A DNA stretch of 64,000 nt from Streptomyces venezuelae ATCC 10712. GTDB taxonomy: Bacteria; Actinomycetota; Actinomycetes; Streptomycetales; Streptomycetaceae. A program made the position numbers and the translations under genes. Under the pieces are notes generated by a model that was not told the DNA's origin, ran no database searches, and saw nothing but the letters and a program-made list of their open reading frames with translations. The stretch spans positions 310,001 through 374,000 of the forward strand of contig NZ_CP029197.1 of the NCBI RefSeq assembly GCF_008639165.1. The letters are read 5' to 3'. Below, piece after piece: positions 16,608 to 26,547 of this stretch. The first letter of the stretch is position 1, and every line of letters begins with the position of its first letter.

Positions 16608-17399
16608 TCAGGCCGTCTCGGCGTACAGCTCCTCGATCAGCCGGACGACGTGATCCGGCTCCCGAAGCGTCGGATAGTGGTCGGAGCCGGGCAGCCGGAC
16701 GAGACGGCAGCCCGGAATGCGCTCGGCCATCTCCTCGTTGCAGCGCACGACCTCCGGCCGGTCCAGCTCGCCGAGCGCGAGCAGGGTCGGCGCGGAGATC
16801 TCCCCGAGCCGGTCGAAGGCGGGCGGGCCGGTGAGCTGGTGGCCGATGTTGCTGAACCAGGCGGGGAGCACGGCCCGGCAGAGCTCCGCCGCGACCGGGT
16901 CGGTCTCGGGAGTGCCGCCCCCCGCCTTCGCCCACGCGCGCAGCCCGAGCCTGACGATGCCGTCCAGGTCGCCGGCGGCGGCCAGCGGCTCAAGGCGCTC
17001 GAAGAACTCGCCCGTCACCAGGCCGTCGTACCCGGAGACCCCGGGCACGAGCAGGGCGAGGCCGGCCACCCGCTCGGGCGCCTCCAGGGCGTAGTCGAGC
17101 GAGGTGGCTCCGCCCATGCTGGAGCCCACCAGTACCGCCCGGTCGACGGCGAAGTGGTCGAGGAGCTCGGCCAGATCACGGACCGGGGAGTACGCGGCGG
17201 TGGGCGCGGGCGAGCGTCCGTACCCGCGCACGTCGTAGCGGATCACCCGGTGCCGCGCGGCGAGCGCCGGCAGGACCGGGTCCCACACCGCGGAGTCGCC
17301 GACCCCGGGATGGAGCAGGACCAGCGGCGGGCCGTCGCCTTCCGCTCCCGCGTCGTCCGCCCAGACTTCACCGTGAGTGACAGAGACCATGGTTTCCAC
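16608..17399 (-). CDS. Alpha/beta hydrolase
   Basis: 263 residues. The fold is clear: oxyanion region LLHPGVGDSAVWDPVLPAL, nucleophile elbow VGSSMGG (Ser at the centre), acid after LLALGELD, and catalytic His in GSDHYPTLREPDHV. It is a cytoplasmic esterase, lactonase or related enzyme; no substrate can be named. The GTG at 17399 is chosen because CAGACT (17412-17407), a typical -10 box, ends 7 bases before it, suggesting a leaderless mRNA; the ATG at 17390 would give 260 residues. It is read in the same direction as the upstream LysR gene, 71 bases away. Confidence 0.85.
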   Translation of the reverse strand: METMVSVTHGEVWADDAGAEGDGPPLVLLHPGVGDSAVWDPVLPALAARHRVIRYDVRGYGRSPAPTAAYSPVRDLAELLDHFAVDRAVLVGSSMGGATSLDYALEAPERVAGLALLVPGVSGYDGLVTGEFFERLEPLAAAGDLDGIVRLGLRAWAKAGGGTPETDPVAAELCRAVLPAWFSNIGHQLTGPPAFDRLGEISAPTLLALGELDRPEVVRCNEEMAERIPGCRLVRLPGSDHYPTLREPDHVVRLIEELYAETA

Positions 17400-17470
17400 G
17401 GTCCCCAGTCTGGTGGGGCCCCACAGGGCCCCGCCAGCAGGCGAACGGTGTTCGGCCGACAACGAGCCCT

Positions 17471-18379
17471 TCAGGCACCGGATCCGGACGCCGCACGCAG
17501 GGCGGTCAACACCGGGCTGATCAGGGGGTGGTCCTCCGCGCCCCGCCGGACGGCGGCGAACACCCTGCGGGTCGGGGCGACGCCCTCGATCGGCCGGACC
17601 TCCACGCCCGTGAGGTCCACGCCGCGCAGGGCCGAGCGCGGCACGAGCGCCACCCCGGCGGACGCGGCCGCGAGGGCGACGACGGCACGGAAGTCGTCGG
17701 AGGAGTGCTCTGGGTTGAGGGTGAATCCGGCGTACTCGCAGGCCAGGACGGTCACATCATGGCAGGGGTTGCCGACGGACTGGCCGATCCAGGCGTCCTT
17801 CGCGAGGTCGCCGAGCGCGACCCGTTCGCCGGCCGCCAGCGGATGGCCGGACGGCAGCACCGCGTCGAAGGGCTCCGCGTACAGCGGGACGCGGGTGAGC
17901 CGGGCGTCGTCCTCGCCCGGCGCGCCCCGGTACTCGACCGCGACGGCCACGTCGACCTGCCGGTCGAGGACCATGAGCAGGCTCTCGTCGCCCTCGGCGT
18001 CCCGGACTCTGACCCGGATGCCGGGGGCGGAGTCGGCCAGTGCCCTGATCGCCGGGGCCACCACGAGTCCGATGCCGGTGGCGAAGGCGGCGACCGTGAC
18101 CGTACCGGCCTCGCCGGAGCTGTAGGCGGCGAGTTCGGACTCGGCTCGCTCCAACTGGGCGAGGACGGCGTTGGCGTGGCTGAGCAGGATCTCGCCGGCC
18201 GGGGTGAGGCGGGCGCCGCGGGCGCTGCGGTCCACCAGCCGGTGGCCGGTCTCCTGCTCCAGGGCGGCGAGCTGCTGGGAGACGGCGGACGGGGTGAGAT
18301 AGAGCGCGGCGGCCGCCGCCGTGACCGTGCGGTGGTCGGCCACCGCACGGAGGATGTGCAACCGCCGCGCTTCGATCAT
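17471..18379 (-). CDS. LysR-family transcriptional regulator
   Basis: 302 residues. N-terminal winged helix IEARRLHILRAVADHRTVTAAAAALYLTPSAVSQQLAALEQETG, then the linker helix and a periplasmic-binding-like effector domain (VTVAAFATGIGLVVAPAIRAL). The ATG at 18379 is chosen because homologous proteins begin close to the helix-turn-helix; GAGACT six bases before it could be a -10 for a leaderless message. It lies 37 bases after kbl on the same strand, so it may also be read from the tdh-kbl transcript and could regulate threonine use. That link is inference from position. Confidence 0.88.
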   Translation of the reverse strand: MIEARRLHILRAVADHRTVTAAAAALYLTPSAVSQQLAALEQETGHRLVDRSARGARLTPAGEILLSHANAVLAQLERAESELAAYSSGEAGTVTVAAFATGIGLVVAPAIRALADSAPGIRVRVRDAEGDESLLMVLDRQVDVAVAVEYRGAPGEDDARLTRVPLYAEPFDAVLPSGHPLAAGERVALGDLAKDAWIGQSVGNPCHDVTVLACEYAGFTLNPEHSSDDFRAVVALAAASAGVALVPRSALRGVDLTGVEVRPIEGVAPTRRVFAAVRRGAEDHPLISPVLTALRAASGSGA

Positions 18380-18416
18380 GCCCCTAGTCTCGCAGGCCAC
18401 GGGGCCTGCGCCCGCC

Positions 18417-19616
<1,200 letters not shown>

Positions 19617-19619
19617 GGG

Positions 19620-20654
19620 TCAGGCTCCCGCAGTCCAGTCGAGGATGATCTTGCCGCTCTTGCCGGAGGCCGCGTCGTCGAAGGCGGCCTCGAAGTCGGT
19701 GTACGCGTAGCGCCCGGTGATCACGGGGGCCAGGTCGAGACCGCCCTCCAGGAGCACCGACATCGCGTACCAGGTCTCGAACATCTCGCGGCCGTAGATG
19801 CCCTTGACCGTGATCATGGAGGTGACGATCTTCGCCCAGTCGACGGCGAAGTCCTCGCTGGGCAGGCCCAGCATGGCGATCTTGCCGCCGTGGGTCATGT
19901 TGGCGACCATGTCGCGCATCGCGCGCGGGTTGCCCGACATCTCCAGGCCGACGTCGAAGCCCTCCTTGAGACCGAGGGTGCGCTGGCCGTCGGCAATGGT
20001 CTGCTCGGCGACGTTGAGGGCGAGCGTGACTCCGGTCTTGCGGGCCAGGGCCAGGCGCTCCTCGCTGACGTCGGTGATCATGACGCTGCGGGCGCCGGCG
20101 TGCTTGGCGACGGCGGCGGCCATGATGCCGATCGGGCCCGCGCCGGTGACCAGGACGTCCTCGCCGACGAGCGGGAAGGACAGCGCGGTGTGTACGGCGT
20201 TGCCGAAGGGGTCGAAGATCGCGGCGACGTCGAGGTCGACGGGGACGCGGTGCACCCACACGTTCGAGGCGGGCAGCGCCACGTACTCGGCGAACGCGCC
20301 GTCACGGCCGACGCCGAGGCCGATGGTCGCGCGGCAGAGGTGGCGGCGGCCGGCCAGACAGTTGCGGCACTTGCCGCAGACCAGGTGGCCCTCGCCGCTG
20401 ACCAGGTCACCGACGGTGATGTCGGCGACGTCACGGCCGACGGAGACGACCTCGCCGACGAACTCGTGGCCGACGGTCAGCGGCGTGGCGATCGTCCTCT
20501 GCGCCCAGCCGTCCCAGGAGCGGATGTGCAGGTCGGTGCCGCAGATCCCGGTCCGCTTCACCTTGATCAGCACGTCTCCGGGACCGGTCTCCGGCTCGGG
20601 CACGTCCGTGAGCCAGAGTCCCGGCTCCGCCTTCAGCTTGACCAACGCCTTCAA
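19620..20654 (-). CDS. tdh: L-threonine 3-dehydrogenase
   Basis: 344 residues. A zinc-dependent medium-chain dehydrogenase: [15 protein letters not shown] (catalytic zinc Cys), GHEFVGEV, structural-zinc cluster [40 protein letters not shown] and the NAD site [11 protein letters not shown], all nearly as in E. coli Tdh. It oxidises threonine to 2-amino-3-oxobutyrate for Kbl. TTG at 20654 is chosen as start: it gives the family N-terminus (M)[13 protein letters not shown] and GGGAG lies 8 bases before it. The GTG six bases upstream is too close to that site. An inverted repeat lies about 70 bases upstream. Confidence 0.96.
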   Translation of the reverse strand: MKALVKLKAEPGLWLTDVPEPETGPGDVLIKVKRTGICGTDLHIRSWDGWAQRTIATPLTVGHEFVGEVVSVGRDVADITVGDLVSGEGHLVCGKCRNCLAGRRHLCRATIGLGVGRDGAFAEYVALPASNVWVHRVPVDLDVAAIFDPFGNAVHTALSFPLVGEDVLVTGAGPIGIMAAAVAKHAGARSVMITDVSEERLALARKTGVTLALNVAEQTIADGQRTLGLKEGFDVGLEMSGNPRAMRDMVANMTHGGKIAMLGLPSEDFAVDWAKIVTSMITVKGIYGREMFETWYAMSVLLEGGLDLAPVITGRYAYTDFEAAFDDAASGKSGKIILDWTAGA

Positions 20655-20724
20655 TGCCACGGCTCCCGACGTGCGTGTCCTGTGATGTGCGGGGTGCGGG
20701 CACGAGTGCGCGCCCAAGATCCCT

Positions 20725-20739
20725 GGAAGAGAATCTTCC
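20725..20739. promoter_or_regulatory. Inverted repeat GGAAGA-GAA-TCTTCC before tdh
   Basis: A perfect 6-bp inverted repeat with a 3-base spacer, about 70 bases upstream of the tdh start, in the 188-base gap between tdh and the oxidoreductase gene on the same strand. It could be an operator. No T-run follows, so a terminator role for the upstream gene is less likely. Confidence 0.3.
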
Positions 20740-20842
20740 GTACGGAGCGCTCGGGGTCCATCGAGGATTTCTTAAGCGCGCTCGCAGATCAGCTTCACAC
20801 CACAGGCGGGGACGCGGCGACGTCAACACGGCCGCTCGGGCG

Positions 20843-22411
20843 TCACCGCCCCAGCGCCGCCATCGCCGCGTTGTGGCCGGGGATGCCGCTGACCCCGCCG
20901 CCCCGGACCGCGCCCGCGCCGCACAGCAGCACGTTCGCGTGACCGGTCTCGACGCCCCACCGGCCCGTGCCCTCCGCCGCGTACGGGAAGGAGAGGTCCC
21001 GGTGGAAGATGTGGCCGCCGGGCAGCCGCAGCTCCCGTTCGAGGTCGAGCGGGGTCTTCGCCTCGATGCACGGGCGGCCGTCCGCGTCGACGGCGAGGCA
21101 GTCGGCGATCGGCTCGTCCAGATGGGCGTCGAGCTGGTCGAGGGTCGCCCTGAGCAGCGCGGCGCGGGTGCCGTCGTTGTCGGCGGCGAACAGCCGGGCG
21201 GGGGTGTGCAGCCCGAAGAGGGTGAGGGTGTGGTGGCCCGAGGCGGCGAGCTCGGCGCCGAGGATCGTCGGGTCGGTGAGCGAGTGGCAGTAGATCTCGG
21301 AGGGCGGGGCGGAGGGCAGCCGTCCGGCCGCCGCCTCGGCGTGGGCGGTGGCCAGCTGCCCGTACCCCTCGGCGATGTGGAAGGTCCCGGCGAAGGCCTC
21401 GTGCGGGTCGACGGAGCGGTCGCGCAGCTTGGGCAGCCGGGTGAGCAGCATGTTGACCTTGAGCTGTGCGCCCTCCGGGGCGGGCGGGGGCGGGTCGCCG
21501 AGGAGGGCGGCGAGGTCGCGGGGCGAGGCGTTGACGAGGACGTGGCCGGCCTCGACGGTGCCCTCGCCGTCGGCGGTGCGGTAGGTGATCGCGGCGCGCC
21601 GCCCATCGGTCTCGATCCGGGTGGCCTCGTGCCCCGTGCGGAGGTGCGCCCCGGCGGCGCGGGCCGCGTCGGCGAGGGCGTCGGTGAGGGCGCCCATGCC
21701 GCCGACGGGCACGTCCCAGTCGCCGGTGCCGCCGCCGATGACGTGGTAGAGGAAGCAGCGGTTCTGGAGGAGCCCCGGGTCGTGGGCGTCGGCGAACGTG
21801 CCGATGAGGGCGTCGGTGAGGACGACACCACGGACCAGGTCGTCGGCGAACTCCCGCTCGACGGTGACGCCCAGCGGCTCCTCGAAGAGCATCCGCCAGG
21901 TGTCGGTGTCGTCCACGCGGGCGCGGAGCGCGTCGCGGGTCGGGAGCGGCTCGGTGAGGGTGGGGAAGATCCGGCGGGCCGCGCGGCCGGTGCGGTCGTA
22001 GAAGGCCTGCCAGGCCTGGTACTCGCGGTCGGAGCCGGTGAGCGCGGCGAAGGAGGCGCGTGTGCGGTCGGGGCCGCCGCCGACGAGCAGGCCGCCGTCG
22101 CCCTTCGGGGTGTACGAGGAGATGGACCGTTTCCGCACGGCGAACCGCAGCCCGAGCTCGCGGACGATCTTCTGCGGGAGGAGCGAGACGAGGTAGGAGT
22201 AGCGGGAGAGCCGGGCGTCGACCCCGGCGAAGGGCCGGGTGGAGACGGCGGCGCCGCCGGTGGATCCGAGCCGCTCCAGGACGAGCACGGAACGCCCGGC
22301 CCGGGCCAGATAGGCGGCGGCGACCAGGCCGTTGTGGCCGCCTCCGACGACGACGGCATCGTAGGAACGGGCGGCGGCCGGGCCGCCGGGGAACGGTGCG
22401 GGGACGGTCAT
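20843..22411 (-). CDS. FAD-dependent phytoene desaturase-like oxidoreductase
   Basis: 522 residues. Rossmann dinucleotide motif VVVGGGHNGLVAAAYLARAGRSVLVLE near the N-terminus (residues 19-45), followed by GGAAVSTRPFAGVDARLS, and the C-terminal FAD-contact region NVLLCGAGAVRGGGVSGIPG. It belongs to the NAD(P)/FAD-dependent carotenoid-desaturase-like group that includes PYROXD2. No other carotenoid genes are near, so a true phytoene desaturase role is unlikely; the substrate is unknown. The gap to the upstream kinase gene is 146 bases and holds a 16-bp copy of the kinase 3' end. Confidence 0.85.
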   Translation of the reverse strand: MTVPAPFPGGPAAARSYDAVVVGGGHNGLVAAAYLARAGRSVLVLERLGSTGGAAVSTRPFAGVDARLSRYSYLVSLLPQKIVRELGLRFAVRKRSISSYTPKGDGGLLVGGGPDRTRASFAALTGSDREYQAWQAFYDRTGRAARRIFPTLTEPLPTRDALRARVDDTDTWRMLFEEPLGVTVEREFADDLVRGVVLTDALIGTFADAHDPGLLQNRCFLYHVIGGGTGDWDVPVGGMGALTDALADAARAAGAHLRTGHEATRIETDGRRAAITYRTADGEGTVEAGHVLVNASPRDLAALLGDPPPPAPEGAQLKVNMLLTRLPKLRDRSVDPHEAFAGTFHIAEGYGQLATAHAEAAAGRLPSAPPSEIYCHSLTDPTILGAELAASGHHTLTLFGLHTPARLFAADNDGTRAALLRATLDQLDAHLDEPIADCLAVDADGRPCIEAKTPLDLERELRLPGGHIFHRDLSFPYAAEGTGRWGVETGHANVLLCGAGAVRGGGVSGIPGHNAAMAALGR

Positions 22412-22489
22412 GGCTCATGCTCACACGGGGCCGAGGAGCCGGGGAAGGGCGCGGGGCCGGGGTGCCTACCGGTGAAGGGGCGCGGGGGC

Positions 22490-22573
22490 CTACGCGGGCG
22501 GCGGCTGAGGACGGCGACTGGGCCGGTGCCTTCGCATGAAAGGGCGACCACCGGGATCTACGCGGGCGGCGGC
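22490..22573. repeat. Direct repeat copying the kinase 3' end
   Basis: CTACGCGGGCGGCGGC occurs at 22490-22505 and at 22558-22573. The second copy encodes the last residues and stop of the TPR kinase on the minus strand. The flanks GTGAAGGGGCG and ATGAAAGGGCG also match partly, suggesting a small local duplication. The function is unknown. Confidence 0.5.
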
Positions 22574-25119
22574 AGGGTCGCCGCCTTCAGGTGGAGGGCC
22601 GCCGCCTCGGCGTGGCGGCCCAGGCGCTCCAGGCAGTGGGCCTCGTCGTCGAGGGCGGCGAGGGTGTCGGGGTGCGCCGGGCCGAGGAGCCGGGTGCGGG
22701 CGGCGGAGACCTCGTGGTGCGCGGCGAGGGCCTCTTCCCAGCGGCCGAGCCGGCCGAGGGCGACGGCCGTCTCGCGACGGCTCAGCAGGGTCTCCGGATG
22801 GTCGGGCCCGAGGACCCGTCCCCGGTCGTCGTGGACGCTCTCGGACTCGGCGAGCGCCTCCTGCCACTGGCCGAGCCGGCCGAGGTTGACGGCCAGGGCG
22901 TGGCGGGCGCGCAGCGTCTCGTGCCCGTCGGCGCCCTGAGCGCGGGTGCGGGCGGCGACGACCTCGCGGCAGACGGCGAGGGCGTCCGCCGCCTGGCCGA
23001 GCCGGCCGAGGAAGACCCCGGTCTCGTACCGGGCGGCGAGGGTGTCCGGATGGTCCGGGCCGAGGGCGGCGGCACGCGCGTCGGCGACGGCCCGGTACTG
23101 GGCGAGTGCCTCGTCACCGCGCCCCAGCCGTCCCAGCGTGTACGCCACTTCGTGCCGGGTCACCAGGGTGTCGGGGTGGTCCTCGCCGAGCAGCCTGGCG
23201 CGGGCCTCGGCGACCTCGCGGGCCGTGCGGTACGACTCCTCCATGCGGCCGAGGCGGCCCAGCGTGAAGGCCAGATTGTGCCGGCAGCGGAGGGTGTCGG
23301 GATGGTCGGGTCCCACCGTGCGCTCGCGCGCGGCGAGCACGGCGACGTACCCCTCGTACGCCTCGGAGTGCCGCCCGAGTCGCCCCAGCGCGTACGCCCG
23401 CTCCTGGCGGGCCGCGAGGGTGTCGGGGTGGTCGTCGCCGAGGACCCGGGCCCGGGCGGCGGCGACCCGGTCGAAGACGCGCAGCGCGTCCGCGGGGCGG
23501 TCGAGCCGGGCGAGGGCGAAGCCGACCTCGTAGTGGCTGGCGAGGGTGTCCGGGTGGTCCGCGCCGAGGGCGGCCTCGCGGTGCTCGGCGACGGACCGGT
23601 GCACGGCCTCGGCCTCGCCCCAGCGGCCGAGCCGGCCGAGCCCCATGCCGGCCCGGTACCGCCCGGCGAGCACCGCGATCAGTTCGGCGGAGGCGGGAGG
23701 AGCGGCGGGCGCGTCCGGCACGGAGCCGCCGGAGGGGGCCGCCGGGACGGAGGCGGCACCGGCCGCGGTCGCGGTGGTCCACTCGGTGGTGAGGACGGCC
23801 GCGGCGGGGTCGTGGGCGACCGGGCGGGGCGCGGCGGCGGCGTCAGCGGGCCGGTGACCACCGGTGATGCCCCGGAGCCACGCGGGGACGGGGCCGGGAC
23901 CGGAGCCGGCCCCGGTCCCGGGCGCAAGGCCCGGCCCGGTCCCGGCGTCCACGCCCACGCCAGACGCAGGGCCGACGCCCACGCCAAGCCCAGGCCCAGG
24001 CCCAAGACCGACGCCCACGCCAGGCCCAGGCCCAAGACCGACGCCCACTCCCGGTCCATGTCCATGCCCATGCCCGACGCCCAGCCCGGGTCGGGGTCCA
24101 GTCCCAGGCCCGGCGTCCGGCCGCAGCCCCGCGCTCGGTCCCGGCCGCAGCCCCGAGTCCGGTCCCGACCCTGGCCGCGGCACCGACCCCGACCCCGGTC
24201 CCGGTCCTGGCACCACCGTGGCGCCGGGGAGCGGCGGGACGATCGGGGCGGTCTCCCCCGGGGGCGGGGAGACGCGGCCCGAGACGATCCGGCGGCGCAG
24301 GTCGCCCGCGTCGGCGGGCCGCTCCTCCGGGACCTTGGCGAGCAGGTCGAGGACGATCCGGTCGAAGTAGTCGGGGAGTTCCGCGCGATGGGCGCGCGGC
24401 GGCCGCGGCGCCGTGTCCCGGTGGCCGATGAGGATGGCCCAGGAGTCGCCGAGGTCGAACGGCGGCGCGCCGGTGGCGAGCTCGTACAGCACGCATCCCA
24501 GCGAGTAGAGGTCGCTGCGGTGGTCGACCTCGCCGCCGCCGATCTGCTCGGGTGACATGTAGTGGGGCGTGCCCATGGCGATGCCCGTCCCGGTGAGCTT
24601 GGACGTGAAGCCCATGTCCGCGCCGAGGCGCGCTATCCCGAAGTCGCAGATCTTCACCGTCCCGTCCGCGAGCCGCATGATGTTCGCGGGCTTGAGGTCG
24701 CGGTGCACGATCCCGTGCCGGTGGGTGTACGCGAGGGCGTCGGCGACCTGGTCGGCGATCTCGACGACGTCCTGGACGGGCAGCGGGTGCTGGGCGTTGG
24801 CCGCGAGGAGCTGGCTGAGGTTGCGTCCTTCGAGGAGCTCCATGACGAGGAAGAGGACCCCGTCGTACTCGCCGAAGTCGTGCACGACGGTGATGCCCCG
24901 GTGCTGGAGCGCGGCGGCGACCCGGGCCTCGCGCCGGAAGCGCTCGCGGACCACGGTGAGGACCTGCGGGTCCTGCTGCGGTCCGAGCGGCTTGAGGCAC
25001 TTCACGGCGACCCCGCGGCCGAGCGCCTCGTCGGTGGCCCGCCACACCTCGCCCATGCCGCCGCGACCGATGACCTCGTGCAGGCGGTACCGGCCGTGGA
25101 TCAGTCTCGAGTCCCCCAT
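22558..25119 (-). CDS. Ser/Thr protein kinase with Gly/Pro linker and TPR repeats
   Basis: 853 residues. Residues 10-275 are a PknB-type kinase: glycine loop GRGGMGEVW (18-26), Lys40 in VAVK, HRD at 139-141 (HRDLKPANI), DFG at 159-161, and the P+1 region GTPHYMSPEQ. Residues about 285-415 are a Gly/Pro/Val low-complexity linker with HGHGHGHG and two copies of GVGVGLGPGP. From about residue 480 there are eight or more TPRs of the kinesin light-chain type, repeating (A/G)xDHPDTLxxRxExAxxLGRLGR about every 42 residues. No membrane span is seen, so the kinase is probably soluble and uses the TPRs to hold partners. Its start lies inside the end of the MpaB-like gene (19-base overlap), so the two are cotranscribed. 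Confidence 0.93.
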   Translation of the reverse strand: MGDSRLIHGRYRLHEVIGRGGMGEVWRATDEALGRGVAVKCLKPLGPQQDPQVLTVVRERFRREARVAAALQHRGITVVHDFGEYDGVLFLVMELLEGRNLSQLLAANAQHPLPVQDVVEIADQVADALAYTHRHGIVHRDLKPANIMRLADGTVKICDFGIARLGADMGFTSKLTGTGIAMGTPHYMSPEQIGGGEVDHRSDLYSLGCVLYELATGAPPFDLGDSWAILIGHRDTAPRPPRAHRAELPDYFDRIVLDLLAKVPEERPADAGDLRRRIVSGRVSPPPGETAPIVPPLPGATVVPGPGPGSGSVPRPGSGPDSGLRPGPSAGLRPDAGPGTGPRPGLGVGHGHGHGPGVGVGLGPGPGVGVGLGPGPGLGVGVGPASGVGVDAGTGPGLAPGTGAGSGPGPVPAWLRGITGGHRPADAAAAPRPVAHDPAAAVLTTEWTTATAAGAASVPAAPSGGSVPDAPAAPPASAELIAVLAGRYRAGMGLGRLGRWGEAEAVHRSVAEHREAALGADHPDTLASHYEVGFALARLDRPADALRVFDRVAAARARVLGDDHPDTLAARQERAYALGRLGRHSEAYEGYVAVLAARERTVGPDHPDTLRCRHNLAFTLGRLGRMEESYRTAREVAEARARLLGEDHPDTLVTRHEVAYTLGRLGRGDEALAQYRAVADARAAALGPDHPDTLAARYETGVFLGRLGQAADALAVCREVVAARTRAQGADGHETLRARHALAVNLGRLGQWQEALAESESVHDDRGRVLGPDHPETLLSRRETAVALGRLGRWEEALAAHHEVSAARTRLLGPAHPDTLAALDDEAHCLERLGRHAEAAALHLKAATLPPPA
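23991..24050. repeat. 30-bp tandem repeat in the kinase linker
   Basis: Two adjacent 30-base units (23991-24020 and 24021-24050) are identical over their first 28 bases and encode the GVGVGLGPGP decapeptide twice. They sit in a longer degenerate GC-rich tract (about 23870-24220) built from short CCCAGG, CCCACG and GGTCCC-like units. Such tracts change copy number easily, so linker length may vary between strains. Confidence 0.75.
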
Positions 25120-26015
25120 CGTGTGCTGCCGCCCCCGTCGATTTTCCGCGCCTTACCCGGCCCCTCCAGTATGGAGGTCGGTTCGGACAGTGGGTACGGG
25201 GCGGGGTACGCGTAAGGGTCGGGTCGGGTCTGCGGGCCGAGCCGGTCCATGGCGCGCAGGATGTGCTGGGGCGGCAGCCGCCAGCGCAGGCGGGCGGGCA
25301 CGCAGCGGAGCAGGTTGGCCGTGGCGACGAGGCGGTGGGTGACGGTTTCCGGCGGCGGGGCGGGGCGGCCGTAGAGCGCGTGGGCGTACGGGGGCAGGGT
25401 GTCGTACGCGAGTGCGCTGACGCGCCGCCAGATCACCTCGCGCGCCGGTACGAGCGCGGGTTTCACCGGCGGTCGACGCAGGAAGTCCTCGACGGTGCGG
25501 GCGTCCTCGCCGGCGGAGAGCCGGGGCCGTACGGCCTCGAAGTAGGCGTCGAGTTCGGCGGTGGACCCGGGGACGGTGGCGGGGTCGAGCCCGACGAGCC
25601 GGGCCGAGGTGCGGTGTTCGTCGACGTACCGGTCGGCCTGGGCGTCGGTGAGCGGGATGCCGGAGCGGCGGGCGACCGACAGGTACGAGTCGGTCTCGGC
25701 GCAGTGCACCCACAGGAGCAGCTCGGGATCGTCCACGCCGAGCCGCCGGTGGATCCGGCGTATCCGGGCGCCGGCGGTCTCGGCGGCCTCGGTGGTCCCG
25801 TAGCTCAGGGTCCCGACGAAGGTGGCGGTGCGCATGAGCCGGCCCCAGGGGTCCTGCCGGAAGCTGCTGTTGATCATGACGCCCCGCACGGCGACGGGGT
25901 GCAGGGCCTGCAGCCACAGGGCGCGCACGCCCGCGATCCACATGACGGGGTCGCTGTGCAGCTGCCAGGTCACGGAACGGGGGCCGAAGAGGCCGGGGTC
26001 GGCGTGCTGTGTCAT
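25101..26015 (-). CDS. MpaB-type oxygenase (DUF2236 family)
   Basis: 304 residues. Conserved features of the family are present: PRSVTWQLHSDPVMWIAGVRALWLQALHPVAVRGV near the N-terminus, with the His of LHPVA a likely haem ligand, then FRQDPWGRLMRTATFVGTLSYGT and the acidic helix region HCAETDSYL. Relatives include the fungal MpaB oxygenase of mycophenolic acid synthesis and the rubber oxygenase Lcp, which bind b-type haem. Substrate unknown. GGGAGGA precedes the start. It overlaps the kinase gene start by 19 bases and lies 75 bases after the MerR gene. Confidence 0.87.
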   Translation of the reverse strand: MTQHADPGLFGPRSVTWQLHSDPVMWIAGVRALWLQALHPVAVRGVMINSSFRQDPWGRLMRTATFVGTLSYGTTEAAETAGARIRRIHRRLGVDDPELLLWVHCAETDSYLSVARRSGIPLTDAQADRYVDEHRTSARLVGLDPATVPGSTAELDAYFEAVRPRLSAGEDARTVEDFLRRPPVKPALVPAREVIWRRVSALAYDTLPPYAHALYGRPAPPPETVTHRLVATANLLRCVPARLRWRLPPQHILRAMDRLGPQTRPDPYAYPAPYPLSEPTSILEGPGKARKIDGGGSTRWGTRD

Positions 26016-26090
26016 GGCGCGTCCTCCCTCGTCCGGGTCAGGTTACGCCGGAAGGGCGGATACCGGACCGGCCGTACGGAGGCGCTCCCC

Positions 26091-26498
26091 TCAGGCCGGG
26101 ACGGGGTCCCGGTCCGAGCCGTCGAAGGGGGGATAGCTCTCGGCGCCCTCGCGCTCGGCCGCGTCGATGTAGACGGCGAGAGCGGCGCGGGACTGCGCGA
26201 GGCTCTCCAGTTGGTCCTCGATGCGCCGCAGCCGCGACCGCATGGCGGCCAGCAGCTCGGGGCACCCGACCAGGACCGGGGCCTCGCCGACCGCGCAGGG
26301 CAGCAGATAGGCGATGTCCTCGGAGGACAGCCCGGCGGCGAGCAGGTGCCGGATCTGCTGGACGCGGAGCGGCGCGCTCTCGTCGTACTCGCGGTATCCG
26401 TTCGCGCCGCGACCGGCGTCGAGGAGGCCCTGGGCCTCGTAGTAGCGCAACTGGTGGGTGTGGACGCCCGTTCGGCGAGCCAGTTCCCCGATGAGCAT
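26091..26498 (-). CDS. MerR-family transcriptional regulator
   Basis: 135 residues. Classic winged helix: MLIGELARRTGVHTHQLRYYEAQGLL, GYREYDESAPLRVQQIRHLLAAGLSSEDI, then a coiled-coil RLRRIEDQLESLAQSR. The short C-terminus and only two spaced Cys (CAVGEAPVLVGC) suggest it senses a small molecule or stress rather than being a full metal-binding MerR. GAGG precedes the ATG. It diverges from the reductase gene, and the promoter between them has the long spacer with internal palindrome typical of MerR targets. Confidence 0.93.
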   Translation of the reverse strand: MLIGELARRTGVHTHQLRYYEAQGLLDAGRGANGYREYDESAPLRVQQIRHLLAAGLSSEDIAYLLPCAVGEAPVLVGCPELLAAMRSRLRRIEDQLESLAQSRAALAVYIDAAEREGAESYPPFDGSDRDPVPA

Positions 26499-26509
26499 CG
26501 CGACCTCGC

Positions 26510-26541
26510 TTGACCTTCACACCGGTATCAACGTTCACGAT
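26510..26541 (+). promoter_or_regulatory. MerR-type promoter of the reductase gene
   Basis: TTGACC at 26510-26515 and CACGAT at 26536-26541 are 20 bases apart, longer than the normal 17. Between them sits the imperfect palindrome ACCTTCACAC-CG-GTATCAACGT (26513-26534, 7 of 10 pairs). MerR proteins activate such over-long promoters by twisting the spacer. The -10 box ends 6 bases before the ATG at 26548, so the transcript should be leaderless. Confidence 0.65.
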
Positions 26542-26547
26542 GCTGCC

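Noticed and set aside
20843..22411. Assigning the phytoene desaturase-like gene to carotenoid synthesis.
   Set aside because: No phytoene synthase, cyclase or prenyl transferase gene is nearby, and the sequence fits the broader PYROXD2-like group.
26458..26547. Upstream in-frame ATG for the imine-reductase-like gene that would add 30 residues.
   Set aside because: It lies before the MerR-type promoter and inside the MerR coding region; the added residues match nothing in the family.
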